A stretch of 64,000 nucleotides of DNA from the NCBI RefSeq assembly GCF_003464165.1, contig NZ_QSEK01000003.1:54155-118154 (forward strand). Direction: 5' to 3'. This stretch comes from Eubacterium sp. AM49-13BH. GTDB lineage: Bacteria; Bacillota; Clostridia; Lachnospirales; Lachnospiraceae. Below the pieces are notes generated by a model. That model made no database searches. It was not told where the DNA came from and was given only the letters and a program-made list of their open reading frames with translations. This document shows positions 30,696 to 40,871 of this stretch, piece after piece (positions within the stretch are counted from its first letter, which is position 1; every line of letters begins with the position of its first letter). Position numbers and translations under genes: made by a program.

Positions 30696-32121
30696 TGATG
30701 ACCTTTAATACCTCTATTGTCGGTATAAAGTGTTCTGCGTAATGCTCTCCGTAGATAACACCTTCTTCAAGTTGTTTTTCAAGGTTTGCCAAGTGCCGTT
30801 TATGAGCATCTAAGTATTCTGGTGTAGTGATGTATCTGCTACAGGTATAGCATTTCTGCCTTTTAAGTAGTCTAGGACAGATATTTCCTTCGGTAACAGG
30901 CTTGGTACAATAGCCATCACATAATCCTGCAACGCATTTGTCCTTGTTTTCCTTGAACCATTCAAACTCTGATATATTGTTAAATGCACTACTTTGTATC
31001 TGATTGATGTTTCCAATCACACCAACACTCTTGAATACCTCTGCTCGTTCCTTATCCTTTACATCCGCATAGAAACGCTTTGTAACAGATGCATCTGTAT
31101 GTCCTAACACCTGCTGAATTACATTGATGTTTGTACCTTTAGAAAGCATATCTGTTCCAAGAGTACGTCTGAACTGGTGGCTTGTAAGGTTGTAGTAATC
31201 ACCATTGGTATCTTTGATGTTATGTTCCTTTGTAAAATCGTCTAACCAATACATAAATGCTCTCTCTGTTGGAACATGCACTTTACCAGCTTTCTTGCCT
31301 TTCGGTGTTCGCCGTATCATCAGAGTATCTTTATCTTTTTCATCAGCTTCATCACGCAATTCTTTGGTAATCTCTATCAGCTTTTCGATAGCAGCAACAC
31401 ATTCACTTCTAACAGGCATAGGAGACTTATTCTTACGTCCTTTGTGCTGCACCCACTCGATTGTATATCCACTAATAAGATGTGGCTTAATGCAGTCAAT
31501 ACGAAGTTTTAAGAGGTCTCCAATACGCATCCCTGTGGACTGCAAGATAATAATGCCATACTTTAGATATGGATTTTCTTCTGTTTTAAGAGCCTCATTT
31601 ATCTGTACTACAACATCATCTGGAATGAAGTCTATCTTTAACTTACGATTGACTCCAGTGTACTCACTTCCTGTAAAAATCTCGGTTACAGGCACATCAT
31701 CAGGTCTATGTAACTGACACCAACGGATAACTGATTTAAAGGAATCTAAACATCTCTTCTGATGCTGATAACCAATTGGTTTTCCTGTCTTTTCAGAGAT
31801 TGTTGTATGCAGATAGGAGATATAATTCTCAACATCTACATTTGTTAATCTCTTTAATGATGTGATGTTCCTTGATTCTGCAAACTGAATGAATCGGTAA
31901 AAAAATGAATGTACCTCAGGGTAAAGACTACTCAATGTTTTATTGCCCACTCTGTAATTCTGCCATACATAGTCCTTAAACAGTTCCTTTATCTCGTCAC
32001 TTGAAATATACGAAAAATCAAACTTGAAGTTTTTTCCATAGTACTGTGACATTTCATCATTATCAACAATGTTCCATACATCATCATCTGGTCTTTTACT
32101 TGCCATCAGAGTCACCTCCAA
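30661..32121 (-). CDS. Tyrosine recombinase, second of the trio
   Basis: A 486-residue integrase. The N-terminal SAM-like core-binding domain precedes a catalytic domain with STGMRIGDLL (Arg I), HQFRR (H-x-x-R) and LGHTDASVTKRFY (His and Tyr). The C-terminus has a cysteine-rich stretch (CDGYCTKPVTEGNICPRLLK, then CYTC) that may bind zinc. It overlaps both neighbours by 26-35 bp, typical of strictly coupled trio recombinases. Confidence 0.88.
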   Translation of the reverse strand: MEVTLMASKRPDDDVWNIVDNDEMSQYYGKNFKFDFSYISSDEIKELFKDYVWQNYRVGNKTLSSLYPEVHSFFYRFIQFAESRNITSLKRLTNVDVENYISYLHTTISEKTGKPIGYQHQKRCLDSFKSVIRWCQLHRPDDVPVTEIFTGSEYTGVNRKLKIDFIPDDVVVQINEALKTEENPYLKYGIIILQSTGMRIGDLLKLRIDCIKPHLISGYTIEWVQHKGRKNKSPMPVRSECVAAIEKLIEITKELRDEADEKDKDTLMIRRTPKGKKAGKVHVPTERAFMYWLDDFTKEHNIKDTNGDYYNLTSHQFRRTLGTDMLSKGTNINVIQQVLGHTDASVTKRFYADVKDKERAEVFKSVGVIGNINQIQSSAFNNISEFEWFKENKDKCVAGLCDGYCTKPVTEGNICPRLLKRQKCYTCSRYITTPEYLDAHKRHLANLEKQLEEGVIYGEHYAEHFIPTIEVLKVIIERLEGLQNGN

Positions 32122-33181
32122 TCAGTGTACTCTGATTCCAATACCTTGAAAGGCTGTCCTCAATGTACGGATTAGAAATATGTGTATATTTCTGTGTAGT
32201 AGAAAGATGTTCATGCCCCATAATCATTCTTACAACACTTACATCCATTCCAGACTGTACAAGGTTGGAACAGAAGGTATGTCTTAAATCATGGAAATTA
32301 AAGTCAATACCAACTTCTTTCTGTACCTTTTTTAACTTATCATAAGCAGCACTATAGGTAAGCTGTTTCCCAAGCTGTCTTGCCTGCTCTGATACAAAGA
32401 TGTAACTATGGTCTGTATCAATAAGATTTCTTTCTTCAAAGATGAAATCATCAAGCTCCTGTATAAGTGACATAGGTACATACAAATCCCTTGTTTTACC
32501 TTTTGACTTAATCTGCTGAAAACAGCCGACTGCCTGTGACATATCTGGTACTGGTACAGACTCTATTTCAAGGTCTAAAACCTCTTGTATTCTTGCCCCT
32601 GTAAGATAAAGCATCTTGTATAAAAGAATGTCTCTATGCTTGTCTAAACGACTCAGAAACAGTTCCATTTCATCATCTGATACAAGGTTGATTTTATAAT
32701 CACTTTCCTTGACCTTGAAAATAGACTGTTTGGTTTTGTTATCACTTCTTGCGTGTTCCAAGATACCCTTAAAGGCATTGAATGGTCTGTTTACTTCATG
32801 CATTAGCAATGGATTGTCAATTTCCTGCATATCTGCCTGATACTGATAAAAACCATGCAAGGTGCTGAGCATACGATTGATTGTCTTTGCTGTTCTTGCA
32901 CCCTCTTTGTTAATAGCTATAATGTTATCATCCTCTGACATAAGATATTCCTTGTATTCGCCTATCATCTTTGGACTTACTTCATCATAGGTATAACCGA
33001 ATTCTGATAAGAACTCCCAAAAGGCTTTCAAATCATTTCCGTATGCTATGAGAGTATTGATTGCTCTGTCTCTTTGGTCTTGGTATTTTAGATAGTCATA
33101 AACTGGCTTTACAATTCTCATATCATTATCCAGTAGAACAACTATCTCCCTTCCTTTACGTTTTGTAACGTGTAATTCCAT
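32096..33181 (-). CDS. tnpA: Tyrosine recombinase, first of the trio (TnpA-like)
   Basis: A 361-residue integrase, the same length as Tn554 TnpA. The catalytic residues are intact: LTGARIQEVLD, HDLRH and MGHEHLSTTQKYTH. It is the first gene inside the right end, 69 bp from the terminal repeat, so the element promoter must lie within that short AT-rich space. Confidence 0.9.
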   Translation of the reverse strand: MELHVTKRKGREIVVLLDNDMRIVKPVYDYLKYQDQRDRAINTLIAYGNDLKAFWEFLSEFGYTYDEVSPKMIGEYKEYLMSEDDNIIAINKEGARTAKTINRMLSTLHGFYQYQADMQEIDNPLLMHEVNRPFNAFKGILEHARSDNKTKQSIFKVKESDYKINLVSDDEMELFLSRLDKHRDILLYKMLYLTGARIQEVLDLEIESVPVPDMSQAVGCFQQIKSKGKTRDLYVPMSLIQELDDFIFEERNLIDTDHSYIFVSEQARQLGKQLTYSAAYDKLKKVQKEVGIDFNFHDLRHTFCSNLVQSGMDVSVVRMIMGHEHLSTTQKYTHISNPYIEDSLSRYWNQSTLIGGDSDGK

Positions 33182-33249
33182 GTATCTGATACCTCCAATA
33201 CACTTCTGTTTATTAGGGTATATCTATTATCTTACATTCTATACATTAA

Positions 33250-33265
33250 CTACTAAAGATAACAT
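33250..33265 (-). repeat. Right terminal inverted repeat of the transposon
   Basis: CTACTAAAGATAACAT on the plus strand, perfectly complementary to the left end. It sits immediately after a helicase ACT codon; the ATG formed by its last three bases can be assigned to host or element. Confidence 0.9.
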
Positions 33266-36228
33266 AGTTATTTTATTTACAATTTCTGATTTAATAATTG
33301 CCTTTCGCATAAATTCCTTAAAATTACCATTAGAAAGTGTATAAAAATTCTTTGAAGAATTATCACTATTCCTTCGCATAAATTCCTTAAAATTACCATT
33401 AGAAAGTGTATAAAAATTCTTTGAAGAATTATCACTATTCCTTCTCTTAACACATTTCATATTAGGATCTACTAAATCAAATAATGAATTTGATATGATT
33501 CTAGCTTGTGTCATGCCGTATTTTTCTCTTATAACTCTTATAAAATCATCCGTTGTAAAATAATGTTTTCCAAATTCTGCATATAAAGTATTTGCTATAT
33601 ATTCAAAATCGTCAAGAATCTTCTCTCTAATCTCATTTAAAAGCAGATCTCCGTGAGTCTCAATATTAACTTTCTGTCGTGGTGCAAAGAACTCTCTAAT
33701 TAAAGGCATAATTGCAACTTTATCTTTTGCTGTTGATGCGCCATTAAAATACCAATACTTAAATTGCGGAAATGAAATATTACTATAAAAATTCTCCCAC
33801 ACCTGCTTTAAGTCTAATGTATACACATCACCTGTATCACTTAATAAAGATCCATCTGGTTGTATTTCATTGTGTTTTCCATTAGCTAAAAATTTAAAAC
33901 ACTTACCATATTCTGAATTTAATACCAAAGATTCATATTCTTTGTTAATTACAACATATGCTTTCGTAAAGACGCTCTGAGGTCTTGAAATTATAACCTT
34001 AAATGTATACTTATCATATAAGTCCTCTCTAACATTAACAAACAAGTCTTAAGTTTATTAATACACTGTTCTTCGTCTTTTAACCCCTTCCCATTAAAAA
34101 TATAGGTAAATGATTGTGGAGAAATCAAGAAGTTTCTTGATCCCTTTTTGCTTTTATAAACGTCATATATTCCCTCAAGGACCTTCTTTATCTGATATTG
34201 TTTTATTTGAGACATCCCAAATAATTTATTCATATAAATCATATCATTAAAAAAGAAATCTGTTTCAGCAATACCTGTCATTCCTGGTTTTCTTGCTGCT
34301 CTACCAATTTCCTGAATATAATCACATAAATTACCAGAAACAGCATAATGATATACATTCTGCACATCGTCAATATCGACCCCCATACCAAATGCTTTTG
34401 TAGCGTATATTATTAACTGCTCACCCTTTCGGAATTTATCAAATGTTTCTCTCTTTTTTTCATTAAACATCTCAGTACTTAGCTCATCAACATTTTTGCC
34501 AGTAAATACACCAATTCTCGGATCAATTTTAATTCCCACAAATCCTTTTACCCCCCTTGATGCATCAAAGGCATTTTGAGCATACGGAAAATACACAATG
34601 GTTTTTTCTTTTCCTTCTAACCATTTTATAATTCGAGATGACATTACCTGAGTCTTTTTTAATTCATAATCCGAATTTGGAAGTTTACCAATTTCACAAA
34701 TTCTTATATCAAATTCAATGTCATCTCTTCTTGCATATCCTATGAACTTAACAGGATTTTGCATATTCAAGCTAATTATTGTATCACTAACAGAATCATC
34801 AGTTCCTCCATTAATAGCAGTTGCTGTAAATGCGCAAATCGGAAAATTATATGTTTTCCTTGTTTTTCCCGATGTAGTCTGAATTTGATTTCTTAATCTG
34901 TTTATATATTCTCCAAGATACCAATAATCTGGTCTGAATCCCATTCCCCATGTAGTTACGATGTGAGCCTCATCTATAATTAACAGACCAATTTCTCTAT
35001 CACCTATAATAGTATCAATTGAATAAGAAAGCAGTGTTTCTGGACTCAAATAAAGAAGATCAACCTCCCCCGCTTTTATACGATTAAGTACTGCTTCCTT
35101 TTCAACCTGTGAAATTAAATCCGAATTAAAAGTTGCTACTCTTGTATACCCGTTATTAACTAATTTTTCTTTCTGATCCTGCATAAGAGCCTTTACTGGT
35201 TCTATTATGATTGTCAACTTATTATAATGTCTAGCCAAATAAATAGCCGGTATTTGAAACATAATAGATTTACCTGCACCAGTAGAAGCCGTAATAAAAA
35301 TATCTCTAAACGAACGTCCGTTTTTCTTATTATATGAATTCTCAGCCTGATAAATAATTTCTTGTATTAAAGTAGATTGTGATATTTCAACTATTTCTTT
35401 ATCTATATCCGGATTTTTATAAAACTTTATTGTTCTAAATCCTGTAAAATTGACTATATGAACGTCATTCTTTGCTATATTAATAAGTTCCTGTTCCATC
35501 TGTAAATTATCTTCAAGTTGTTCATGAAACTTAACTAGTCTAATACCATTTGCTACACAATATGCCTTAAGTGACAAGACTATCCTTTTTGAAACCAATC
35601 CGTTTGTCGTTTTCAAACCAATTACAGATGGTTTTACTGCAATAATACGAGTCAAATCCTTAAGATAGGTATTCACATCTTCATTGACAAAAATATCAAT
35701 ATCTGGTTTTATTTGAACATCTTCAATTACAGTCTGGTTCATATAATATGGAATTATATCTATATCATTAACTTCATCATACTCATAATTATAAAAGCTT
35801 GCATAATATATTCCACCCACATCAACAAGATATTATATATAGCGAAGTACCTTTTTGCATTCTTCACTACAATCTTCAATAATATTTGAATTAAGATTCT
35901 TTTCAATTTCTGTAACAAGCTCACCTGATAAAGTAAATGGCAACGGATAATAATCTGGATATAAATTGTTTGTAAAAATCACAACTTCTAATCCATCTTC
36001 TTGAATTGCATCATAAATTCTATTTTTTATCAAAGTAAATTCTGAATAAGTAACCCACGCCTCATCACTTTCCTCCATAGAAAGTAACGCCATATCCAAT
36101 TGTTTCCTTGTTTTCTTGTCAAATTTCAGAACATCAAGTTTAACCGCAATATCACTATCCACTAAAGGTTCTTCATTAACCTTTGATAAAAATTCTTCAT
36201 TAAACCCTTTGTACACTATTAATTTCAT
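33266..36228 (-). pseudogene. 5' part of a large RecQ-like DNA helicase gene, multiply disrupted
   Basis: The N-terminal segment (131 residues, MKLIVYKGFNEEFLSKVNEE) ends at an in-frame TAA (35833-35835). The same frame then continues YLVDVGGIYYASFYN into an SF2 helicase with STGAGKS (Walker A), IIDEAHIVTTWGMGFRPDY (DEAH), FTATA (motif III) and QEIGRAARKPG (motif VI). Near 34040 one base is missing and the rest (LFVNVREDLYDKYTFKVIIS) is in another frame. It then meets the transposon. Removing the element and the lesions gives about 1,200 codons running into the 27.7 kb fragment. The N-terminal stretch has no start-quality box before the second segment, which argues for one gene with a nonsense codon. 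RecQ-type helicases are common in phage-defence loci. Confidence 0.8.
33304..33441 (+). repeat. 69-bp exact tandem duplication inside the helicase gene
   Basis: Two adjacent 69-bp copies with the boundary at 33372/33373. They encode two in-frame copies of a 23-residue unit that starts RNSDNSSKNFYTLSNGN. They lie about 40 bp from the transposon end. Confidence 0.92.
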
Positions 36229-36307
36229 AGTTTATCCCCCATTTCTCTTCATTATAAAAACAAAGTTTTTTTATCTAGATTCTATATAGGAATTTACATT
36301 TATATAA

Positions 36308-36628
36308 TTACTCGCTCTCCACTTCCCTCAAAAGCACCTTCTCCCCAAATCCACCTCTTTTCTCAGCCTTCTTCACTCTTACTTTCTCCAGTTCATCAAC
36401 TGAATACCCTCTTGCCTTTGCCGCCGCATATATAACTTCCATCAAGTCAGCAAGTTCCTCGATGTTCTGGTCCTTATGATACTCTGCCAGTTCTTCGTCA
36501 AGCTTGGCATCCATCATTTTTAAATATTCTTCATCAGAAAGTATCTCTGTTTTGCATGTTTTTCCATCTGCTTCAATAATCTCTGGAATTTTATCTCTTA
36601 CAAGTTTATTGTATATTTTTACCGCCAT
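36308..36628 (-). CDS. MazG-like / phosphoribosyl-ATP pyrophosphohydrolase-fold protein
   Basis: A 106-residue all-alpha NTP pyrophosphohydrolase. The start MAVKIYNKLVRDKIPEIIEA is chosen because this N-terminus is characteristic. Metal-binding acidic residues are visible in LDEELAEYHKDQNIEELADL. It overlaps the HNH gene by 23 bp. Such proteins accompany helicase-Nudix-HNH clusters and may deplete or clean nucleotide pools, but the substrate is unknown. Confidence 0.8.
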   Translation of the reverse strand: MAVKIYNKLVRDKIPEIIEADGKTCKTEILSDEEYLKMMDAKLDEELAEYHKDQNIEELADLMEVIYAAAKARGYSVDELEKVRVKKAEKRGGFGEKVLLREVESE

Positions 36629-37742
36629 TGTAACTCCACTCCTTAAATCCCGACATATGGGCTGATTCATAAACTGGTTTAATCACATGTTCCAATCTTT
36701 CAATAAATGTATTCTTGTCCAAACCATCTGCATACAATTGATTCCGAATCTCCTGATTATTAAGATGATATGGCGCAATTTTCAGAAATTCGTGTGCAAC
36801 TGCTTCATTCTCATTCTTAAGTTCGTATGCTCTATATTCCAAACTGCCTAAAGAATTGAAATATAATTCCCATGATGGAAGCAAATTGCTTTTACTACTG
36901 TTTATAGATTTAGTTGTAGGGTGTAAATTCCATAATTCATCATGTGCTACATACTGCCATGGTACAAAATGATCTACAGAAATGTTTTCATCTGCCAAAT
37001 CAACATCACCATATATATCCCTAAGAGAAGGATCAATTTGAATTATCAAATTCCAGTATTTTCTAACTCGCTCTATGTTTCTTGAAGAAGGTGCTTCAAT
37101 CTTATCTGCAATTCCCGGTACGCTCGGATTCTTATTCTGCAGATACTGAATCAACTTAAGCTGTGCCCAACCTTTAAGAATATCCTTATTTCTTACAAGA
37201 TAATCCGACCATAGACTGTCAATTTCAATCTCTGTCTTAAGACCCGCTATCAAAGCAAAATAATATATAAGTCTTTTCTGTCTGTTAATTTCATCTGTCA
37301 AAATCTTTTTTGAGCCATTCCACATACTTTGCTTAATATTAATTTCATCATAAAATGGTACTTGCAATCTATATGGAACATTTAATGTCAAATCTGATTT
37401 ATATTTTGCTATTCTTTTATCCTCTGAATCTTCAAGAAATTTTATAATATTCTCTCGCTTCGTATTTGATATTAATCCATAATTTTTATGAATATATTTA
37501 ACTACTTCTTCAAGATTATCTGTAACTCCTAACGGACCTAGTCTAAGGTGATATTCGGTTACCATATACCACGCATCAGCAATCATTTCATTAATCAATT
37601 CATCAAATGTAAATCTACACTTAGCACTATCTACCTTCTCAAGAATTGCCTGAAACCAGAAAAACTTATAACAATTTGATGTGTTCTCGAACAACTTACT
37701 TAAATAGCCTATATTGAGTTCATCTGAATATGGTAACTGCAT
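36606..37742 (-). CDS. HNH endonuclease domain protein
   Basis: A 378-residue protein. The first ~230 residues have no family I can name. The HNH-type core reads ENISVDHFVPWQYVAHDELW, then NLHPTTKSINSSKSNLLPSW (about residues 255-294), with D-H, the central N and K-S-N in place. A possible nuclease effector, it lies 27 bp downstream of the helicase-Nudix chimera and overlaps the MazG-like gene, forming one transcription unit. Confidence 0.8.
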   Translation of the reverse strand: MQLPYSDELNIGYLSKLFENTSNCYKFFWFQAILEKVDSAKCRFTFDELINEMIADAWYMVTEYHLRLGPLGVTDNLEEVVKYIHKNYGLISNTKRENIIKFLEDSEDKRIAKYKSDLTLNVPYRLQVPFYDEINIKQSMWNGSKKILTDEINRQKRLIYYFALIAGLKTEIEIDSLWSDYLVRNKDILKGWAQLKLIQYLQNKNPSVPGIADKIEAPSSRNIERVRKYWNLIIQIDPSLRDIYGDVDLADENISVDHFVPWQYVAHDELWNLHPTTKSINSSKSNLLPSWELYFNSLGSLEYRAYELKNENEAVAHEFLKIAPYHLNNQEIRNQLYADGLDKNTFIERLEHVIKPVYESAHMSGFKEWSYNGGKNIQ

Positions 37743-37769
37743 AACACGCCTTCTTTCGTATAAATATTT

Positions 37770-38884
37770 CTACATATCCTCTCTTATCTTCTCTATCAAA
37801 GTAACATCCGCTGGCAGCCATTCAACCTCTCCAAGATGTTGTTTCGTCAGCCATTTTGCGTTCTCATGCTCTTTTAACACCAGATCTCCGCTTAATATCT
37901 CACACCAGAAGCAATCCATTGAAAGATGAAAATTAGGATAATCATATTCAATTGTGTCGATTAAAGCTCCAACTTTAACTTCTGTATCTAATTCTTCCAT
38001 AATCTCACGTTTTAACGCTTCCTGTGGTGTTTCTCCTGCTTCTATTTTTCCGCCTGGAAATTCCCAGCCATCATTCAGTATCTCCACAGAAAATATATAA
38101 TCTAATGGCTGCTTATGGACATTTGCCTCACTCTCATTCATTGCAAGTCTTTCAAATGCATCCTGTCTTTCCTGTTCGTTAGCATCACCATTCAATGCTA
38201 TTGTCCTATAAAATCCCCCTGTATCGGGATTAACTATATTGTTAAACTTATATGATAATTCCTGTGTCTCTTTGATACTGCTACAGAATATAAGTCCTTT
38301 AACCTTTTCTCCACTATATCCATAGTAATTTGCCTGCTGGATTATATGTTTCACACGTTCATCGCTTATAAGCATACTGAAATTACGATTATCTTTATCA
38401 TCTCCAACTATAGACAAATCAGTAATTCCAAAATAATGGAACGGACATAACAGATTTTCTTCCATGGCCTGCTTCAAACGTATCTCATAAGCAATCTGAT
38501 GATTAAATAACTCATAAACATTTCTACCTGCAACATTGTCATCCCGCTTATCAGGAGTTGCTGTCATTCCAAGCCAAAGCTTAGGCGAAAAATGTTTCAT
38601 AATCTTCTGATATGTATCAGCAGTTACATGATGTGCTTCATCCAACACAATACAATCAAATGCATCCTTATCATATTGAAGCAAATGTTCATCACGATTT
38701 AATGTCTGAACCGTAGCAAATACCTTTTCGTAAGATTTCTTAGTCTGTCTTGCAAGCTGTCCCCTATGAACTAAAAATAATACTCTCTTAAATCCCAGTT
38801 CTCTCATCGCAAATGCGGAAGCGTACGTTTTACCTGTTCCCGAGCGTGTCAAGAGTGTGAGGAGAAGTTTTTTATGGGTTTTAC
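37770..38884 (-). pseudogene. In-frame chimera of a truncated SF2 helicase and a Nudix hydrolase
   Basis: The helicase part starts abruptly at SGTGKTYASAFAMRELGFKR. It has DEAHH (Walker B) and TATPDKRD and continues to LDYIFSVEILNDG. The next residues are WEFPGGKIEAGETPQEALKR followed by EIMEELDTEV, a complete Nudix box of an 8-oxo-dGTPase-like enzyme. Full helicases of this family (DUF3427-linked) continue with VDIP and motif VI at this point, and Nudix proteins begin ~30 residues earlier. The join therefore removes helicase domain 2, its C-terminal region and the Nudix N-terminus. The 5' end also lacks the residues before Walker A; the only apparent start, at 38852, is TTG. It is probably non-functional. 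Confidence 0.78.
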
Positions 38885-38916
38885 GGATAGGGTTATTCAG
38901 TTTTAAAAGTTCAAAT

Positions 38917-38988
38917 ACGAGGTGCAGGAGTCGAACCTGCGTCCTTTACCGTTACCGGTACTGCGCCTCTCCGCTGTGCCATCCTCGC
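38917..38988 (-). tRNA. tRNA-like RNA with a tetraloop in place of the anticodon loop
   Basis: 72 nt. The T arm is canonical (GCAGG-TTCGACT-CCTGC). The acceptor strands GCGAGGA/ACCTCGT pair except for the last position. The D region has G-G and partial pairing (GCAC/GCGC). Where a 7-nt anticodon loop should be, the sequence folds as TACCG-GTAA-CGGTA, a 5-bp stem closed by a GNRA-type tetraloop. The CCA end is not encoded. It is either a decayed tRNA left by integration or a non-translating tRNA-like RNA. The amino acid identity cannot be assigned. Confidence 0.55.
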
Positions 38989-39060
38989 ATAAAGCGGTGG
39001 CGGGTTGGGAGACCCGATTTGCAATTACATGAACACCGCTATAGATAAAAATATTCCATA

Positions 39061-40814
39061 CTATTTGAAAAATGAATTCTGTTTCGGCATTCCTAGATAT
39101 CGAAATCCTATTTCCCTTAAGATCACTTCAGTTGTAGCTCTCTTTTCCGATGATTTTCGATTTGATATCTTAATCTCTTCATCCAACGAAAACAAAAAAT
39201 CTTGACATTCCAAAAAAATATTTTTACTTTTCTCATCATCTTCAAGTACATCAATTATTGACCTACAGTACTTTTCAATGTCTTTTCCATTTGTTTGAGG
39301 TACTGTTTTTTTATTTATTGCATACTTTACAATCATAATAATATGATATCTAAATCTCCATAACTTATTATCAATTATTTGTTCATTATAAAGCTTCATT
39401 AATCTACTATATGCTAAAGCAGAGGTATAGTACATTATTGGTTTATGCTGTGATCAAATATTTCACTTCCCAAACCTTTGAGTAACTTACTATAATAACC
39501 AGATACGATATGTGGTTTTTCATTAAACATACTCGCAAAATCTTTAATTTGATTTTCTATACTTATAATATTCGATGGATTAATTCTATCCTTTTTGTAT
39601 TGATTAGCTCTTCTTTCATAATACAATGCATCTTCTTTTTTCTTCGCAATCGCACTATAATACTGCTCTAACTCTTTTTGATATTCTGTCAACGCCTCTA
39701 ATTGTTCAGTCTCAACTTCTGTTTGATTATTCGTAGCACGTGTGACTTCAACCTGTATTTTATTGTTATCTGTCTCTATTATTTTCACTGGAATATATAC
39801 TTTTTCGATACCTTCTTCATTTCTACATTCATATAAGACATTGCTAGTTTGACATCCATTAACAATTTGGTAATTCGTCAAAGTAATATCCATACCCGCA
39901 CCTGTTATTTCTTCCGCAACAATAGTAACTCCATTATTTAATAAACAAAACTCTCCTGTTCTTCCTTCTGTAATAGTTTTCTGAATATCTTGATTTACAG
40001 TATTATCCTTTAGTCCAAGAAAACCTCTTATATTATCTTCAAATACAGACTTAATTTTATCGTTATCATCTACTATAAGCTTTTCAAATTCCCTAAAAGG
40101 TAATATGGTAAACATTGCAGATTTGACATCGTTTATTTTAGGTAAAGGAATTGTATTCTCCATCGTTATAGATGCCTCAACAGGAAGTTTTGTTTTCATA
40201 TACATTTTTTGTACTTTTTTTACATCACACGGAATGAAATCTACACTTTCAAACAAATTGCTATTTTCTAATTCTTCCTTGTTTCCTTCTACAATCACAT
40301 TCAAATTCACATCATCAGTCCATTTTCCATTACATACGTAAAACAGCTTTAATTTAGGCTGATATTTACTAAAATACTTTGAATTTTTATATATCTCTTT
40401 TGCAATTCGAATAAATTCATTAAATTCCCTTGTAAATGTACTTTTAGTTTCAAACTCGAAGAACACCTTTGTCCATCTAAAAAAGCCTTCTATTTCGGTA
40501 CCTTCAAAATGATTCGAAACTTTAGATTGTACAAAAATGAATTCAACATCCAACTTGTTATTATACTTAATAGAATCTTTTACTTCCTCAACACTTGTAC
40601 ACAATCTATTATTTACAATAATAGCAATACCATCTATTCCTGGTGCATTTTCTCCAGTACTTATATCATTCAATTGAAATCTGTTTGCATCAAAATGATT
40701 GCTGACAACAATGAAATTAGCAAAATACTCAAATTGCCTTGTTTTATCTTTTGTACCTATGCTGAAATTTTGAACAAATTCTTCTAAATAGCCCTCTGTA
40801 ACAATATCCATCAT
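39061..40814 (-). CDS. AIPR family abortive-infection protein, frameshifted
   Basis: The first 459 residues (MMDIVTEGYLEEFVQNFSIG) belong to the AIPR family (abortive infection phage resistance). The conserved core includes CLLNNGVTIVAEEI and NYQIVNGCQTSNVLYEC. The frame stops near 39435. One missing base later it continues as MYYTSALAYSRLMKLYNEQI with a C-terminus (IIMIVKYAINKK) typical of the family, giving about 584 codons in total. It may be a sequencing error or a real lesion. An AGGAGG box precedes the start and TATAAT lies about 25 bp above that. It is a different AIPR lineage from the one in the MZA-type operon. Confidence 0.8.
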
Positions 40815-40871
40815 TAATCCTCCTGTGCACTAATCTCTTTTGAATTAAAATTATTATACCACTTCCCCGCT

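Larger units (their letters stand above)
28422..33265 (-). mobile_element. Tn554/RIT-like transposon with three tyrosine recombinases
   Basis: A 4844-bp element bounded by perfect 16-bp inverted repeats. It contains three tandem, overlapping tyrosine-recombinase genes, a TnpC-like coiled-coil gene and a 59-codon ORF, all on the minus strand. Trios of tyrosine recombinases define Tn554-type transposons and RIT (recombinase-in-trio) elements; terminal inverted repeats are a RIT feature, the TnpC-like protein a Tn554 feature. The trinucleotide CAT occurs both in the left flank and at the right end, so the cut could be anywhere within it. All three recombinases keep their catalytic residues, so the element may be mobile. 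No cargo gene is present. Confidence 0.9.

Noticed and set aside
28422..33265. Cargo resistance gene inside the trio-recombinase element
   Set aside because: All of its coding space is taken by the recombinases, the TnpC-like gene and a 59-codon ORF.
33239..33303. Reading the helicase fragment as ending naturally at TAG near 33239
   Set aside because: The last codons before that stop are the transposon's own terminal repeat, so the stop is supplied by the insertion.
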